Source: Alistipes sp.
GTDB lineage: Bacteria > Bacteroidota > Bacteroidia > Bacteroidales > Rikenellaceae
DNA: 34,374 bases
Assembly: GCA_017504265.1 (NCBI GenBank)
Contig: JAFVRN010000039.1
Span: 1 to 34,374 of the forward strand
Direction of reading: 5' to 3'
Shown: piece by piece, positions 23,245 to 32,034 of the stretch
Layout: every line of letters starts with the position of its first letter
Position numbering within the stretch: the stretch's first letter is position 1
Translations under genes and position numbers: made by a program
The notes under the pieces: model-generated
Told to the model about the DNA's origin: nothing
Seen by the model: the letters and a program-made list of their open reading frames with translations, nothing else
Database searches by the model: none

Positions 23245-25665
23245 CTATTGTCCGCTACCGCCGTTGCCACTGTTGCCGCCACTGCCGATACGTCCTCTCT
23301 CCTCGGCCGAGCCACTCTCCACGCTCTTTGCACGGAACTTCTTGCCACTGTTGAAGTTATACGATATGGACAGACGTGCCGAGGGTCGCATCCAAGGCTG
23401 GTCTACGGTCATTGTGCGCAGGAACGTAGCCTCCTCGATGGTTATTCCCTGCTTTACAGGTATAATATTCTGTACGCCGAGGCTTATTGTGAGCTTATTG
23501 TCGAACATACGCTTCTTAAATGTCACGCCCACATTTCCCATATCGTCGAGTGTAGTGTTGCCCGCGGTCATGCCGTGCATATACATACCATCCACCTCGA
23601 TAAAGTAGTTCTTGGGTAGCGTAAACGATAGCTGTCCATTGGCGAAACACATAAAGTTACGACGTATAGGCTCGTCGGGATATATTCGTTGTCCCATATA
23701 CATACCCGTAAAATTGATATTTGCCGACCACCACTTCGTAAGTTGGAAGGGTAGATTTATCGATGCAAAATAGTTGTTGAGCGTAGGGTAGTTGATATGT
23801 TGCAATATAAGCAACTCGGGGTTTGCGCTATCCACCAGCGTTGTTTGCTGTATGGCATTCTCCATTATCGACATACCGAGCGTTATGGAGTACTTGTACT
23901 TCAATACGGCTGTCACCGACAGTGAGTTGTTGTATGAGGCTTTCAACTCGGGGTTGCCACGCTGTATCATATACTCCGATATTTTTGTCTCGGTGGGTGA
24001 TAGTGCCCAGAAACTTGGGCGTGATATGGTACGTGCATACTGTGCTATGAGCGAGTATGAGCCATCCTTGCTAATAGACCATGATACATTGGCATTGGGA
24101 AAGAGGTCGAAGTAGTTCTGCTTGACAAGGCCATCTGCCGACTGGAACGAGGTGTACTCGCCACGAAGACCTCCTACCAAGCTCCAGCGACCGAGGCGTG
24201 CCGAGGCTGTTATGTACGCTGCGCCGATATTCTCGGTGTAGCCTATATCGTAGCTGCGCTCCTCGATAAGTTGCCAGGCGTTGTCGGCAAAATATTCGTA
24301 GTTGGCACTATTGTCGTTGTTGTTGTAGGTATATTTCGCTCCCGCTTTCAACGTCACCTTCGGCGATAGTATCTTCTCCATAGCCACGGTTGCCGTAGCA
24401 AGGCGATAGTAGCTCTCCGATGCCTGACGATATGTAGAGTCGTGTGCTACAAGTGGTGTGGCAATGTTGTACGTGGTGTCGAAATAGTTGTTTGCGTTGG
24501 GTGATACGGAGTTGGTGTAGTCGCCTATGAGTTTGAGCGTTGAGCCCTTGTCGTCAAGCTTGTATATATAGTTCAGTGTGGCTGTAATGTGGTTGCTGTG
24601 GTATCTGTTTTGATAGTCACCGTCGCTACGTATGGTCGTCCCCGTTGCCATACGCTCTGTCCAGGTATCCGTCGTGCCATCTCCACCCCAATATGAATAC
24701 TGCACCTCGCCACCTACGGAGTGTCGCTCGGTGATGTCGTATACAACACCTGCATTAGCACCCGCATACTGCGTTCTCTCGTCCATATCCGATGATGCAT
24801 CGATTATAGTACCGGATGAGTAGTCAGTATGCTCGGTTGAGAGATAACTCTGGCCGTTAAATCCACCCCACATACGGCCATAGGCGTTTACCTTACCACG
24901 ATTGTAGTTTATCGATACCGAAGGGCCTACGCTGTACATACCCTTGGTGCCGTTTGCCGATAGTGAGACACTACCCATAAGACCAGAGTCTATGCGTCGC
25001 TTTGTGGTAATCCTGATTATACCACCTGACGACGCTGCATCGTAGTCGGCACCACTCTGTGGCACCACCTCGATACGCTGTATGTCGTCGGCACGTAGTG
25101 AACGCAGATAGTTTATGAGCTGCTCATCATCCATCTTAACCTCTCTGTCGTTGAGGTATATCTTTGTTCCCGAAGCACCATTTATCGAGATTTTATCATC
25201 CTGAATCCACACTCCCGGAGCAGTTTTGAGCAACTCTTCGCCATCCTTGCCTATGGCTACGGGCGAGTTGGCGACATCTACCACAAAGCGGTCAGCCTCA
25301 CGACGTATTAGCTGTGCTGTTACTACCACCTCATCAATCTCTGTCGAGTCCTGTTCCAAGGTGATGTCGTCAAGCGTTACTGACTCCCTCAGCGATACCT
25401 CGCGCTCTTCGGTGCGGTAGCCTATGAATACCACTTTGAGATTGTAGTCGCCCGGTGCTACCTTCAGTGTGAACTCTCCTTTATCGTTGGTCACGCCTCC
25501 TGCCGCTTGTTCGCCATCTTTTAGCAATACCACCGTGGCATATGCCACAGGCTCCATATTGCTATCTACCGTACGACCGCTTATCTCTAAGTGTTGTGCC
25601 ATTGTCTCTGTTGCTGCCGCCATTGCCAATATGACAAGCGTCATTGATGCGAGTAGTTTTCTCAT
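23245..25665 (-). CDS. TonB-dependent-receptor-like outer-membrane beta-barrel protein
   Basis: An 806-aa outer-membrane protein. A signal peptide (residues 1-23, ending ETMAQ) is followed by a carboxypeptidase-regulatory-like domain (about 26-110, ISGRTVDSNMEPVAYATVVLL and GDYNLKVVFIGYR). Then comes a plug domain (about 120-210, with KTAPGVWIQDDKISINGASG and GGIIRITTKRR) and a long barrel of alternating strands. This is the layout of the OMP_b-brl family in Bacteroidetes. The last barrel strand appears to be ARLSISYNFNSGKKF. About 35 residues follow, ending in a Gly/Ser/Asn-rich tail (GSGGNSGNGGSGQ). No SusD partner is adjacent, so the substrate is unknown. The gene has its own promoter, a leader of about 170 nt and its own terminator. 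Confidence 0.9.
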   Translation of the reverse strand: MRKLLASMTLVILAMAAATETMAQHLEISGRTVDSNMEPVAYATVVLLKDGEQAAGGVTNDKGEFTLKVAPGDYNLKVVFIGYRTEEREVSLRESVTLDDITLEQDSTEIDEVVVTAQLIRREADRFVVDVANSPVAIGKDGEELLKTAPGVWIQDDKISINGASGTKIYLNDREVKMDDEQLINYLRSLRADDIQRIEVVPQSGADYDAASSGGIIRITTKRRIDSGLMGSVSLSANGTKGMYSVGPSVSINYNRGKVNAYGRMWGGFNGQSYLSTEHTDYSSGTIIDASSDMDERTQYAGANAGVVYDITERHSVGGEVQYSYWGGDGTTDTWTERMATGTTIRSDGDYQNRYHSNHITATLNYIYKLDDKGSTLKLIGDYTNSVSPNANNYFDTTYNIATPLVAHDSTYRQASESYYRLATATVAMEKILSPKVTLKAGAKYTYNNNDNSANYEYFADNAWQLIEERSYDIGYTENIGAAYITASARLGRWSLVGGLRGEYTSFQSADGLVKQNYFDLFPNANVSWSISKDGSYSLIAQYARTISRPSFWALSPTETKISEYMIQRGNPELKASYNNSLSVTAVLKYKYSITLGMSIMENAIQQTTLVDSANPELLILQHINYPTLNNYFASINLPFQLTKWWSANINFTGMYMGQRIYPDEPIRRNFMCFANGQLSFTLPKNYFIEVDGMYMHGMTAGNTTLDDMGNVGVTFKKRMFDNKLTISLGVQNIIPVKQGITIEEATFLRTMTVDQPWMRPSARLSISYNFNSGKKFRAKSVESGSAEERGRIGSGGNSGNGGSGQ

Positions 25666-25841
25666 ATTTTCTGCTTTTATTGGTTATCTTATACTGCCGC
25701 TACCTATATAACTAATAGGTAACTTTTTTGTTGTGCGAGTTACTCAAATTTGCTATCAACTATATAACGAATGTCAAAGCACATTGTAACACTGTCGATA
25801 AAAAAATATCAGTTCGTGTGTATTACTCTACTAATACACTG

Positions 25842-25873
25842 CAAATATATGTGGAAAAATCTAATCCACCAAA
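25842..25873 (-). promoter_or_regulatory. Promoter of the outer-membrane protein gene
   Basis: On the minus strand, TTTG (25873..25870), 20 bp and TATATTTG (25849..25842) are a perfect consensus pair. The 318-bp spacer 25666-25983 otherwise holds the long leader, with a 7-bp dyad at 25701-25721, and the upstream gene's terminator. No gene is seen in it. Confidence 0.85.
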
Positions 25874-25924
25874 TAATTTGCACAAAATATTGAAAAAACT
25901 TTTGTTTGGGGGAGTGGTATATGC

Positions 25925-25962
25925 AAAAAAATGGGGCTGCAAACGCAATCGGTTCACAGCCC
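25925..25962 (-). terminator. Terminator of the lipoprotein gene
   Basis: The stem GGGCTG/CAGCCC (25962..25957 with 25939..25934) is followed on the minus strand by CCA and then a run of T, 22 bp past the stop codon. Confidence 0.85.
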
Positions 25963-25983
25963 TAATGACTCGGTATCGTATAA

Positions 25984-28020
25984 TTACTCGGTTACACGGC
26001 GTAATACGATATCTGATGTAGCGCAGTTTCTAATAGCTGCTTCGTCGTACCATACAGCCGGACGATATGTGCCGTAGTAGAATTCTGCTCCCGATACATA
26101 TGCTCCGATAGTAAGGGTATTGCCATCGTTAGATAGCGTTACAGGGAATGCGCAAGGTGCATTCTGTCCCTTGGCATAATCGGTACCGAAGAAGTATAGC
26201 GTGTAGCCATCTACAAATTTAGGGTTAAAGAAGTAGCTGTTTTTCTCTGTTGGCATTGTGATAGTATCGCCGTTGCCAATCTCGAGGAATACCTTTGGTC
26301 CGTAGTCGCGGTATGCCAAATTTGGATTCTCCTTCCAATAAGCATTCGAATTCATAAGATCCTTAGGTGTGAATGATGTGTAGTCCACCTCTTCCCAATT
26401 GCTCTGATATGGCCAGTCGAGGATGACAAGTCGGTTGTTCGAGCGATATACCTCCGATGTCACATCATCAACGCCGGCTGCAATACGCACCACAGCACCG
26501 TTGATGCTTTGGCTGTCACCCATGTAGTCTATGTAGCTGTACGATACTTCCCATTCGCCTACCAGCTTCTCGAACAGTGATGACTCGACGCGTGCAGGTA
26601 GTGGCTTGGCAGGTGTAGTGAAGGTGAGAGCCTTCACGGTCTCAATCTTTTCGGCGGTAAGTACTCGTACGATTGCCGTATATTCTGTCTCAGGCCATAG
26701 CTCTTCGAGTTTGATGCTTACTCCTGTAGATGTTGCCTCGGACATCTGCTCTGCAGTAAGCTCAGCTCCACGGTTGGCTGCTATATCATTATCGGTCATA
26801 CCCTTCTTACGCTCTGTATTAACATCGGCAGTGGTATTGAAGGCATACTTAGCAGAAGTACCATTTGTCTTGATTCTAAGCTCAAGTGTCTTATGAGGGT
26901 TCTCATTGGCAGCGACAAGCTCTGCTTCAAGTGTTGCAGCCGGTCCTGATGGCTCCAATGTCGTAAACTCAATCCAAGAGAATGCCTCGCCACCTGCTCT
27001 GTCCACAACCAATAGTAGGAGATTGTAAGGTGTAGATGGTGTAAGGTTGCCCCAAGTACGTTCGAGTGTTGTTGTCGATGACCAAGAGTAGGCACTCTTC
27101 ATTACCGACATGTAAGCACCCTCGCCATATATTTCGAGGTTCTTCTCAAAGGTCTCGGTATCCTGTACGAAGATGTAGAACGTCGATACGGTATCGTCAG
27201 GTATCGCCTTAATGTCTACTGATGTAGATGTGATGTTGTTAAGCTGGATTTCTACCTTTGACTGAGAATGATCCTTAGATTTTGTGGTAACTGTTGCGGT
27301 GTATACCTCGTTGATGAAGTTACCCTCATCATCCAAGAAACGACCATTTTCGTCGCATGCAGTGGCAACAATGATGTAGTTCATATTAGGCTTAACGGTC
27401 ATCATCTCATAACCATATGTACCGCCATCTTCCCATACAATCTCTTTTGGACCGTACTCCAAAATGTTCTTCTGTGTAAGGTAGTTCTCGGCCGTGCCAA
27501 AGAGTGACAGGTATGCCTCCTCAAATGCGAGGAATGCAAAGCGTCCATCGATGTTTACCTTGAATGTAAAGGAGTTAGTCTCGACAGATATAATCTCAAT
27601 AGGCTTAAACTTACCGTCATCCTCGGTTGTAAACTCCAATGTCTTAACGGCACTAAGCTCGCCATCGGCGATACTGCGTGCAACAACATAGAGCGTATAT
27701 GGAGTATTTGTCGTCAAATTCTCAATTGTTACCACCGTAGAGCTCTCCACCTCGCCCTTATTGTAGTCAAACCAAGTAGGCATATCGGGGACAGGTGTGG
27801 TGTCGAGTGAACTTGCCACGTAGTATCCATATTCGCAAGGCTCGTTTACCTGGATATCGAAGGTGAATGTATACGCAGTAGTCTCTAATGGAGTTAGAGT
27901 AATCTCCGGTTTAAGGTTTGGTTCGTCAGGTGTTGGTGGGGTTGGCGTCTCTGTATTATCGCAACCGATAGCGAACAATACAGATACTAAAATCGCCCAA
28001 AAAGAGAATAGTCTTTTCAT
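25984..28020 (-). CDS. Large lipoprotein with fibronectin-III-like repeats
   Basis: A 678-aa predicted lipoprotein. The signal peptide ends in the lipobox LFAIGC with acylated C20, followed by a Thr/Pro-rich linker (DNTETPTPPTPDEP). At least three segments end in the same Fn3-like pattern: NTPYTLYVVARS-TLEFTT near 100-130, STPYNLLLLVVDRAG-IEFTT near 340-365 and ETEYTAIVRVLTAE-LTFTT near 450-475. The last 200 residues form a separate domain beginning LVGEWEVSYSYIDYMG, lipocalin-like only in that opening. Such proteins are common on the Bacteroidetes envelope. The function is unknown and there is no polysaccharide-utilisation neighbour. The start at 28020 is set by the signal peptide and the promoter; a longer frame to 28161 runs through the promoter. 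Confidence 0.85.
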   Translation of the reverse strand: MKRLFSFWAILVSVLFAIGCDNTETPTPPTPDEPNLKPEITLTPLETTAYTFTFDIQVNEPCEYGYYVASSLDTTPVPDMPTWFDYNKGEVESSTVVTIENLTTNTPYTLYVVARSIADGELSAVKTLEFTTEDDGKFKPIEIISVETNSFTFKVNIDGRFAFLAFEEAYLSLFGTAENYLTQKNILEYGPKEIVWEDGGTYGYEMMTVKPNMNYIIVATACDENGRFLDDEGNFINEVYTATVTTKSKDHSQSKVEIQLNNITSTSVDIKAIPDDTVSTFYIFVQDTETFEKNLEIYGEGAYMSVMKSAYSWSSTTTLERTWGNLTPSTPYNLLLLVVDRAGGEAFSWIEFTTLEPSGPAATLEAELVAANENPHKTLELRIKTNGTSAKYAFNTTADVNTERKKGMTDNDIAANRGAELTAEQMSEATSTGVSIKLEELWPETEYTAIVRVLTAEKIETVKALTFTTPAKPLPARVESSLFEKLVGEWEVSYSYIDYMGDSQSINGAVVRIAAGVDDVTSEVYRSNNRLVILDWPYQSNWEEVDYTSFTPKDLMNSNAYWKENPNLAYRDYGPKVFLEIGNGDTITMPTEKNSYFFNPKFVDGYTLYFFGTDYAKGQNAPCAFPVTLSNDGNTLTIGAYVSGAEFYYGTYRPAVWYDEAAIRNCATSDIVLRRVTE

Positions 28021-28084
28021 AATAATAGTATTTAGATTGTTAATATTAGCACACCATTGGTGAATATATCTATATTCAACGTTG

Positions 28085-28116
28085 CGAAAGTAATGAATTA
28101 TTTTCAATTCCCCAAA
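28085..28116 (-). promoter_or_regulatory. Promoter of the lipoprotein gene
   Basis: On the minus strand, TTTG (28116..28113), 20 bp and TACTTTCG (28092..28085), one mismatch in the -7 box. The leader is about 58 nt. Confidence 0.7.
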
Positions 28117-28261
28117 CTTAATAAAGATATTTTTACTCTTTAACAATATAAATATCACCATATCTATATGCTGTGCAGCTCGTAATGTCGCAGGATGATA
28201 GTTCGGGTGTTAAACTTAAAGGTTATTTGTGGGTGGTAATTAACTAAATATCAAACAAAAT

Positions 28262-28450
28262 GAGAGTGAATAAAAAGAATGTTTCTGTGTTAGTACCCAT
28301 TGTTGCTGCTTCTCGCATAGTGAGTATCCACCCCTCTGCTCTCGGCTTAATCGCAACGCTATGCTTACCCTGAAATCCAAATTCTAAACCTAAGTAAAAT
28401 GCAGATTTTCGGGCTTGCAGGCCTAAAACAACATCTTTTTATTCACTCTC
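28262..28450 (-). repeat. 189-bp element with perfect 17-bp inverted ends (MITE-like or structured RNA)
   Basis: The 17-nt sequence at 28262-28278 recurs as its exact reverse complement at 28434-28450. With one indel, the pairing extends several bases further inward. The element lies between the lipid-kinase stop (28521) and the lipoprotein promoter. Read on the minus strand, the closing arm is followed by ATTTTGTTTGAT, which would let the element end transcripts of the upstream operon. Inside is another 6-bp dyad (GCATAG/CTATGC). There is no obvious target-site duplication and no credible gene. Whether it is a miniature mobile element or a rod-shaped small RNA is undecided. The rest of 28117-28520 shows nothing I recognise. 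Confidence 0.6.
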
Positions 28451-28520
28451 TTGAGTAATGGACGTTGGCTAAACAGCCTTTCGTCGTACCACTCTTACAT
28501 ATCCATCATAGTGTCGCTCG

Positions 28521-29519
28521 CTACCTCTCCTGCTTGGTAAGTTTTGCGAGAAACGACCTGTTTACAATAACACGTACGTCACGGTGTAGCACTTTGAACT
28601 CAACGGGAGTTGCACCGAGTAGCTCTCCATCCACCTCAAGAAGAGTCTCGGGTGATGACTCTATGCGAATCTTGCTACCTTGTGCATGTCGCACGTGGCC
28701 GATAGAGTATATCGTACCGTTGAACAGACGACGCAAACGGAATATGACGTGCCACCAGTGTAGTGGCTTGACCATGGTTATATCGAGCAGTCCGTCGTCG
28801 GCAACAGCCGATGGTAGCTGTTGTATGCCACCACCGTTATATTTACCTACGCCTATGGCAATGCTGAATATGAGGTTGTTAAAGACAAGTCTGTCGTCTA
28901 CCCATATCTTCACACCTGTGGACTTATGCTTGAAGAACGAGCGCACCATATTCATAAGGTAGATGCTGCGTCCCACCTTGCCCTTGATTCTCGAATGTTG
29001 GCAGGCCTCGATTACCCTGGCATCGAAGCCCATACCTGCCACATTGGCCATATGGCGTGTTTGTCTGTACATCGACTCCTCGTACTCCACCTCTGCGACA
29101 TCCTGCAAAAAGGTGTAACCCTCTTTTATGGCACGTATCGCCTCGGAGTAGCGTCGTGGAATACCATACATACGCACCCAGTCGTTGCCCGTACCTATGG
29201 CTATTACGGCTATGGTGACATCGCTGGATGGTACAAACTTCTGTATAAACAGTCCGTTTACAACCTCGTGTAACGTGCCATCGCCACCAACAACAATGAT
29301 GTGTCTGTATCCCGTCTTGATGGCCGATACCGTAAGCTCCGTAGCGTGGCACTTATGCTCGGTAAATACTGCTTCGCACTCTATGCCGTTGTCACGCAGC
29401 AACTTCGATATTTGTGGGTAATCGTCCAATCCCTTGCCCGAACCGGCAATGGGATTGACGATTACAAACCACTTGACACTACTTTCGATTGTAGGTCTAT
29501 CCAATGTCTGCTGCTTCAT
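28521..29519 (-). CDS. Diacylglycerol/lipid kinase family protein
   Basis: A 332-aa kinase of the DAGK catalytic family (PF00781; YegS/LCB5-like). The nucleotide-binding motif VVGGDGTLHEVVNGL is at residues 76-90, with GGDGT at 78-82. The N-terminal FVIVNPIAGSGKG (18-30) and the segment AIGTGNDWVRMYGI near 110 are typical. The C-terminal part has GIQQLPSAVADDGLLDITMV and EVDGELLG, which are usual for the family's second domain. The lipid substrate (diacylglycerol, sphingoid base or other) cannot be told from sequence; sphingolipid synthesis in Bacteroidetes makes the latter possible. It lies 11 nt after pepD and is the last gene of the operon. Confidence 0.92.
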   Translation of the reverse strand: MKQQTLDRPTIESSVKWFVIVNPIAGSGKGLDDYPQISKLLRDNGIECEAVFTEHKCHATELTVSAIKTGYRHIIVVGGDGTLHEVVNGLFIQKFVPSSDVTIAVIAIGTGNDWVRMYGIPRRYSEAIRAIKEGYTFLQDVAEVEYEESMYRQTRHMANVAGMGFDARVIEACQHSRIKGKVGRSIYLMNMVRSFFKHKSTGVKIWVDDRLVFNNLIFSIAIGVGKYNGGGIQQLPSAVADDGLLDITMVKPLHWWHVIFRLRRLFNGTIYSIGHVRHAQGSKIRIESSPETLLEVDGELLGATPVEFKVLHRDVRVIVNRSFLAKLTKQER

Positions 29520-29530
29520 GCGTCGCTCAA

Positions 29531-30991
29531 TTACTTCTTGGGAGCGTTACGTATGGTGTTGAGCAGGAAGTCGTAGAACTTCTCTACCGATGCAATCTCC
29601 ACCTTCTCGTCTGGAGAGTGTGGGTAGCAGATAGTCGGGCCAAACGAAATCATATCCATACCGGGATACTTGGCACCGATGATACCGCACTCCAAGCCTG
29701 CGTGGATAGCCGTCACCGAAGGACGTTTGCCATATAGACGCTCGTATGATTCGAGCATGGTGTGTAGGATAGGTGACTGCATGTTGGGATTCCAACCGCT
29801 GTACGAGCCGCTAAGCTCCACGTTGGCACCTGCAAGCTCAAATACCGCCGATATAGCACCTGCCAATGCACCCTTCTCGGTGTCTACCGAAGAACGCAAC
29901 AAGCACTGAATCTTGATTGTAGAGCCGTCCGATACCACACGTGCAAGGTTGCTCGATGTCTGTACAAGACCCTCCATCGCTGTAGACATACGCTGAACAC
30001 CGTTGGGGCAACCGCAGATAGCACGGATGAGTGAGTGTGATTCGAGGTGAGGGATGATGGCCTTAGGACACTCCACAGCCTCTGCAAATATCTCGATAGA
30101 GTCCTCGATACCCTCGAACTCCTTGATGATAATCTTCTCGTAGCTCTTTACGTTAGCCTCGAAAATATCCTTCTCGGCCTCGCGTACGATGATAACAGCC
30201 TGAGCCTCGCGTGGTATAGCATTGCGCAAGCCACCGCCATCTACCGATGCAATCTCCAATCCGTAAGACTCTGTCTCCTGACGTAGCAGGCGGAATAGTA
30301 TCTTGTTGGCATTGGCACGCTGAGTACCAATCTGGATACCTGAGTGACCACCCTTCAAGCCCTTGACCGTAACCTTATATCCTACGAATTTACCCTCGAT
30401 AGGCTGCTCACGATATTTGAACGTGATGTTTGCATCCAGACCACCGGCACAGCCTACATACAACTCACCCTCGGTCTCCGAGTCGAGGTTGAGAAGAATA
30501 TCGCCTTTGAGCATACCGCCTTTAAGACCAAATGCGCCATCCATACCGGTCTCCTCGGTTGCGGTGAACAGGGCCTCCAATGGACCATGCTCCAACTCCT
30601 CGTCTTCGAGGGCTGCCATAGCTGCTGCGAGGCCTATGCCGTTGTCAGCACCAAGAGTAGTGCCGTTGGCCGTAACCCACTCGCCATCGATATATGCCTC
30701 GATAGGATCTGTCGAGAAGTCGAAAACCTTGTCGTTGTTCTTCTGTGGCACCATATCGGTATGTGCTTGAAGGATGATACCCTTGCGATCCTCCATGCCA
30801 GGTGTTGCAGGCTTGTATACATATACGTTTTGTGCCTCATCCACCTTATGCTCCAAACCCTTCTCCTCGGCCCACTTTACGATGTATGCACGGATGGCAT
30901 CCTCCTCGTGTGATGGGTGAGGAATATTACAAATTTCTGCAAAGTGCTTCCACACTGCTGCTGGCTTTAAGCCTTTCAAATTCTTGTCCAT
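29531..30991 (-). CDS. pepD: Aminoacyl-histidine dipeptidase (PepD, M20 family)
   Basis: A cytosolic zinc dipeptidase that cleaves Xaa-His and other dipeptides, 486 aa, the typical length. Metal and catalytic residues of the M20 family are visible: H77 and D79 in LQAHTDMV, D116 in LGADNGIG, E146/E147 in TATEETGMDG, D170 in LLNLDSE, and a late His in CYPHSPDEKV near 465. The inserted dimerisation domain (GLKGGHSGIQIG and beyond) is present. There is no signal peptide. It lies between phoH (40-nt gap) and the lipid-kinase gene (11-nt gap). The 40-nt gap has no consensus promoter, so it is probably cotranscribed. Confidence 0.95.
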   Translation of the reverse strand: MDKNLKGLKPAAVWKHFAEICNIPHPSHEEDAIRAYIVKWAEEKGLEHKVDEAQNVYVYKPATPGMEDRKGIILQAHTDMVPQKNNDKVFDFSTDPIEAYIDGEWVTANGTTLGADNGIGLAAAMAALEDEELEHGPLEALFTATEETGMDGAFGLKGGMLKGDILLNLDSETEGELYVGCAGGLDANITFKYREQPIEGKFVGYKVTVKGLKGGHSGIQIGTQRANANKILFRLLRQETESYGLEIASVDGGGLRNAIPREAQAVIIVREAEKDIFEANVKSYEKIIIKEFEGIEDSIEIFAEAVECPKAIIPHLESHSLIRAICGCPNGVQRMSTAMEGLVQTSSNLARVVSDGSTIKIQCLLRSSVDTEKGALAGAISAVFELAGANVELSGSYSGWNPNMQSPILHTMLESYERLYGKRPSVTAIHAGLECGIIGAKYPGMDMISFGPTICYPHSPDEKVEIASVEKFYDFLLNTIRNAPKK

Positions 30992-31031
30992 AATAATTAA
31001 TTGTTAGTATTTAGTAATTAGTTGTAAAATT

Positions 31032-32021
31032 CTATCTATCCTGCTGACGCAGGCTGTTCTCCAACTCCTCTCGTTTGTCGAATGCCTCGACAATATACTT
31101 CACGAGCTGATGACGTACAATATCTCGCTTGTCGAACTCTACGATGCCAATATCGTCAATCCCCTTCAGCGTATCCATCGCCTTTGTCAGACCGCTATCC
31201 GAGCGTCGCGGCAGGTCTATCTGTGTCACGTCGCCCGTCACAATAAACTTGGCATTGCGACCCATACGCGTAAGGAACATCTTTATCTGCGACAGGGTGG
31301 TGTTCTGTGCCTCGTCGAGTATCACAAAGGCGTTGTCCAGCGTGCGACCACGCATATATGCGAGTGGCGCTATCTGTACCGTGCCCTCCTCGATATATTT
31401 TTGAAGCTTGGCAGCGGGTATCATATCGTTGAGAGCGTCATACAACGGCTGCAAATAGGGGTCGAGCTTCTCCTTCATATCGCCCGGCAGAAAACCGAGC
31501 TTCTCGCCAGCCTCTACTGCGGGACGTGTCAGTATTATACGTCGCACCTCTCGCTCCTTTAAGGCTCTTACGGCAAGTGCTATGGCCGTATAGGTCTTAC
31601 CCGAGCCGGCAGGACCTACGGCAAAGAGCAGGTCGCACTTCTCGGCAAGTTTCACCAGACGTTGCTGGTTTATGGTGCGTGCCCTGATTATTGCACCATT
31701 GTTGCCATATACGATTACATCCTTATCTATGGCCGGTGGCTCGGAACTCAGCTCCGCTATGCTCGACGAGAAGGCCTGTGTCACCACCTCCGACGATATG
31801 TGGCCATACTTCAGGTAGTACTCCACCAGGGCATTCATCCTACGTTCGAAGGCTGCTACATCGCTACGTGCGCCCAACGCCTTTATCCTGTCGCCACGTG
31901 CCACAATCTTAATCTTCGGACATAGCTCTCGCATCTGCTCCAAATAGGAGTCCTGCGCACCGTACAACTCACGGGCATCTACGCCCTCTACCAATATCTC
32001 TTTTACTATCTCTTCACTCAT
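31032..32021 (-). CDS. PhoH family protein (predicted ATPase/RNA-associated)
   Basis: A 329-aa protein. An N-terminal domain resembling a KH/R3H-like segment (about 30-70, KIKIVARGDRIKALG) precedes the PhoH ATPase. Walker A GPAGSGKT is at 136-143, the family motifs LTRPAVEAGEKLGFLPGDM follow near 165, MRGRTLDNAFVILDEAQNTT (Walker B, DEAQ) near 225 and FIVTGDVTQIDLPR near 258. The length and order match PhoH/YbeZ-type proteins, which are linked to RNA metabolism and ribosome maturation with YbeY. No ybeY is in the window. It starts 13 nt after the outer-membrane barrel gene and is in the same operon. Confidence 0.95.
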   Translation of the reverse strand: MSEEIVKEILVEGVDARELYGAQDSYLEQMRELCPKIKIVARGDRIKALGARSDVAAFERRMNALVEYYLKYGHISSEVVTQAFSSSIAELSSEPPAIDKDVIVYGNNGAIIRARTINQQRLVKLAEKCDLLFAVGPAGSGKTYTAIALAVRALKEREVRRIILTRPAVEAGEKLGFLPGDMKEKLDPYLQPLYDALNDMIPAAKLQKYIEEGTVQIAPLAYMRGRTLDNAFVILDEAQNTTLSQIKMFLTRMGRNAKFIVTGDVTQIDLPRRSDSGLTKAMDTLKGIDDIGIVEFDKRDIVRHQLVKYIVEAFDKREELENSLRQQDR

Positions 32022-32034
32022 TATCTGCTGACTC

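Noticed and set aside
23163-23348. 62-residue N-terminal extension of UvrB
   Set aside because: It overlaps the upstream gene's 3' end and its terminator, and the UvrB family begins at MDFKL.
25728-26021. 97-aa plus-strand frame in the spacer before the outer-membrane protein gene
   Set aside because: It spans the minus-strand promoter and the lipoprotein terminator and overlaps the lipoprotein gene's end. No promoter or homology is seen.
28244-28318. 24-aa minus-strand frame crossing the left inverted-repeat arm (MREAATMG start)
   Set aside because: It is short, lacks promoter signals and is explained by the repeat element. It could be a remnant shared by copies of the element, but I cannot support it as a gene.
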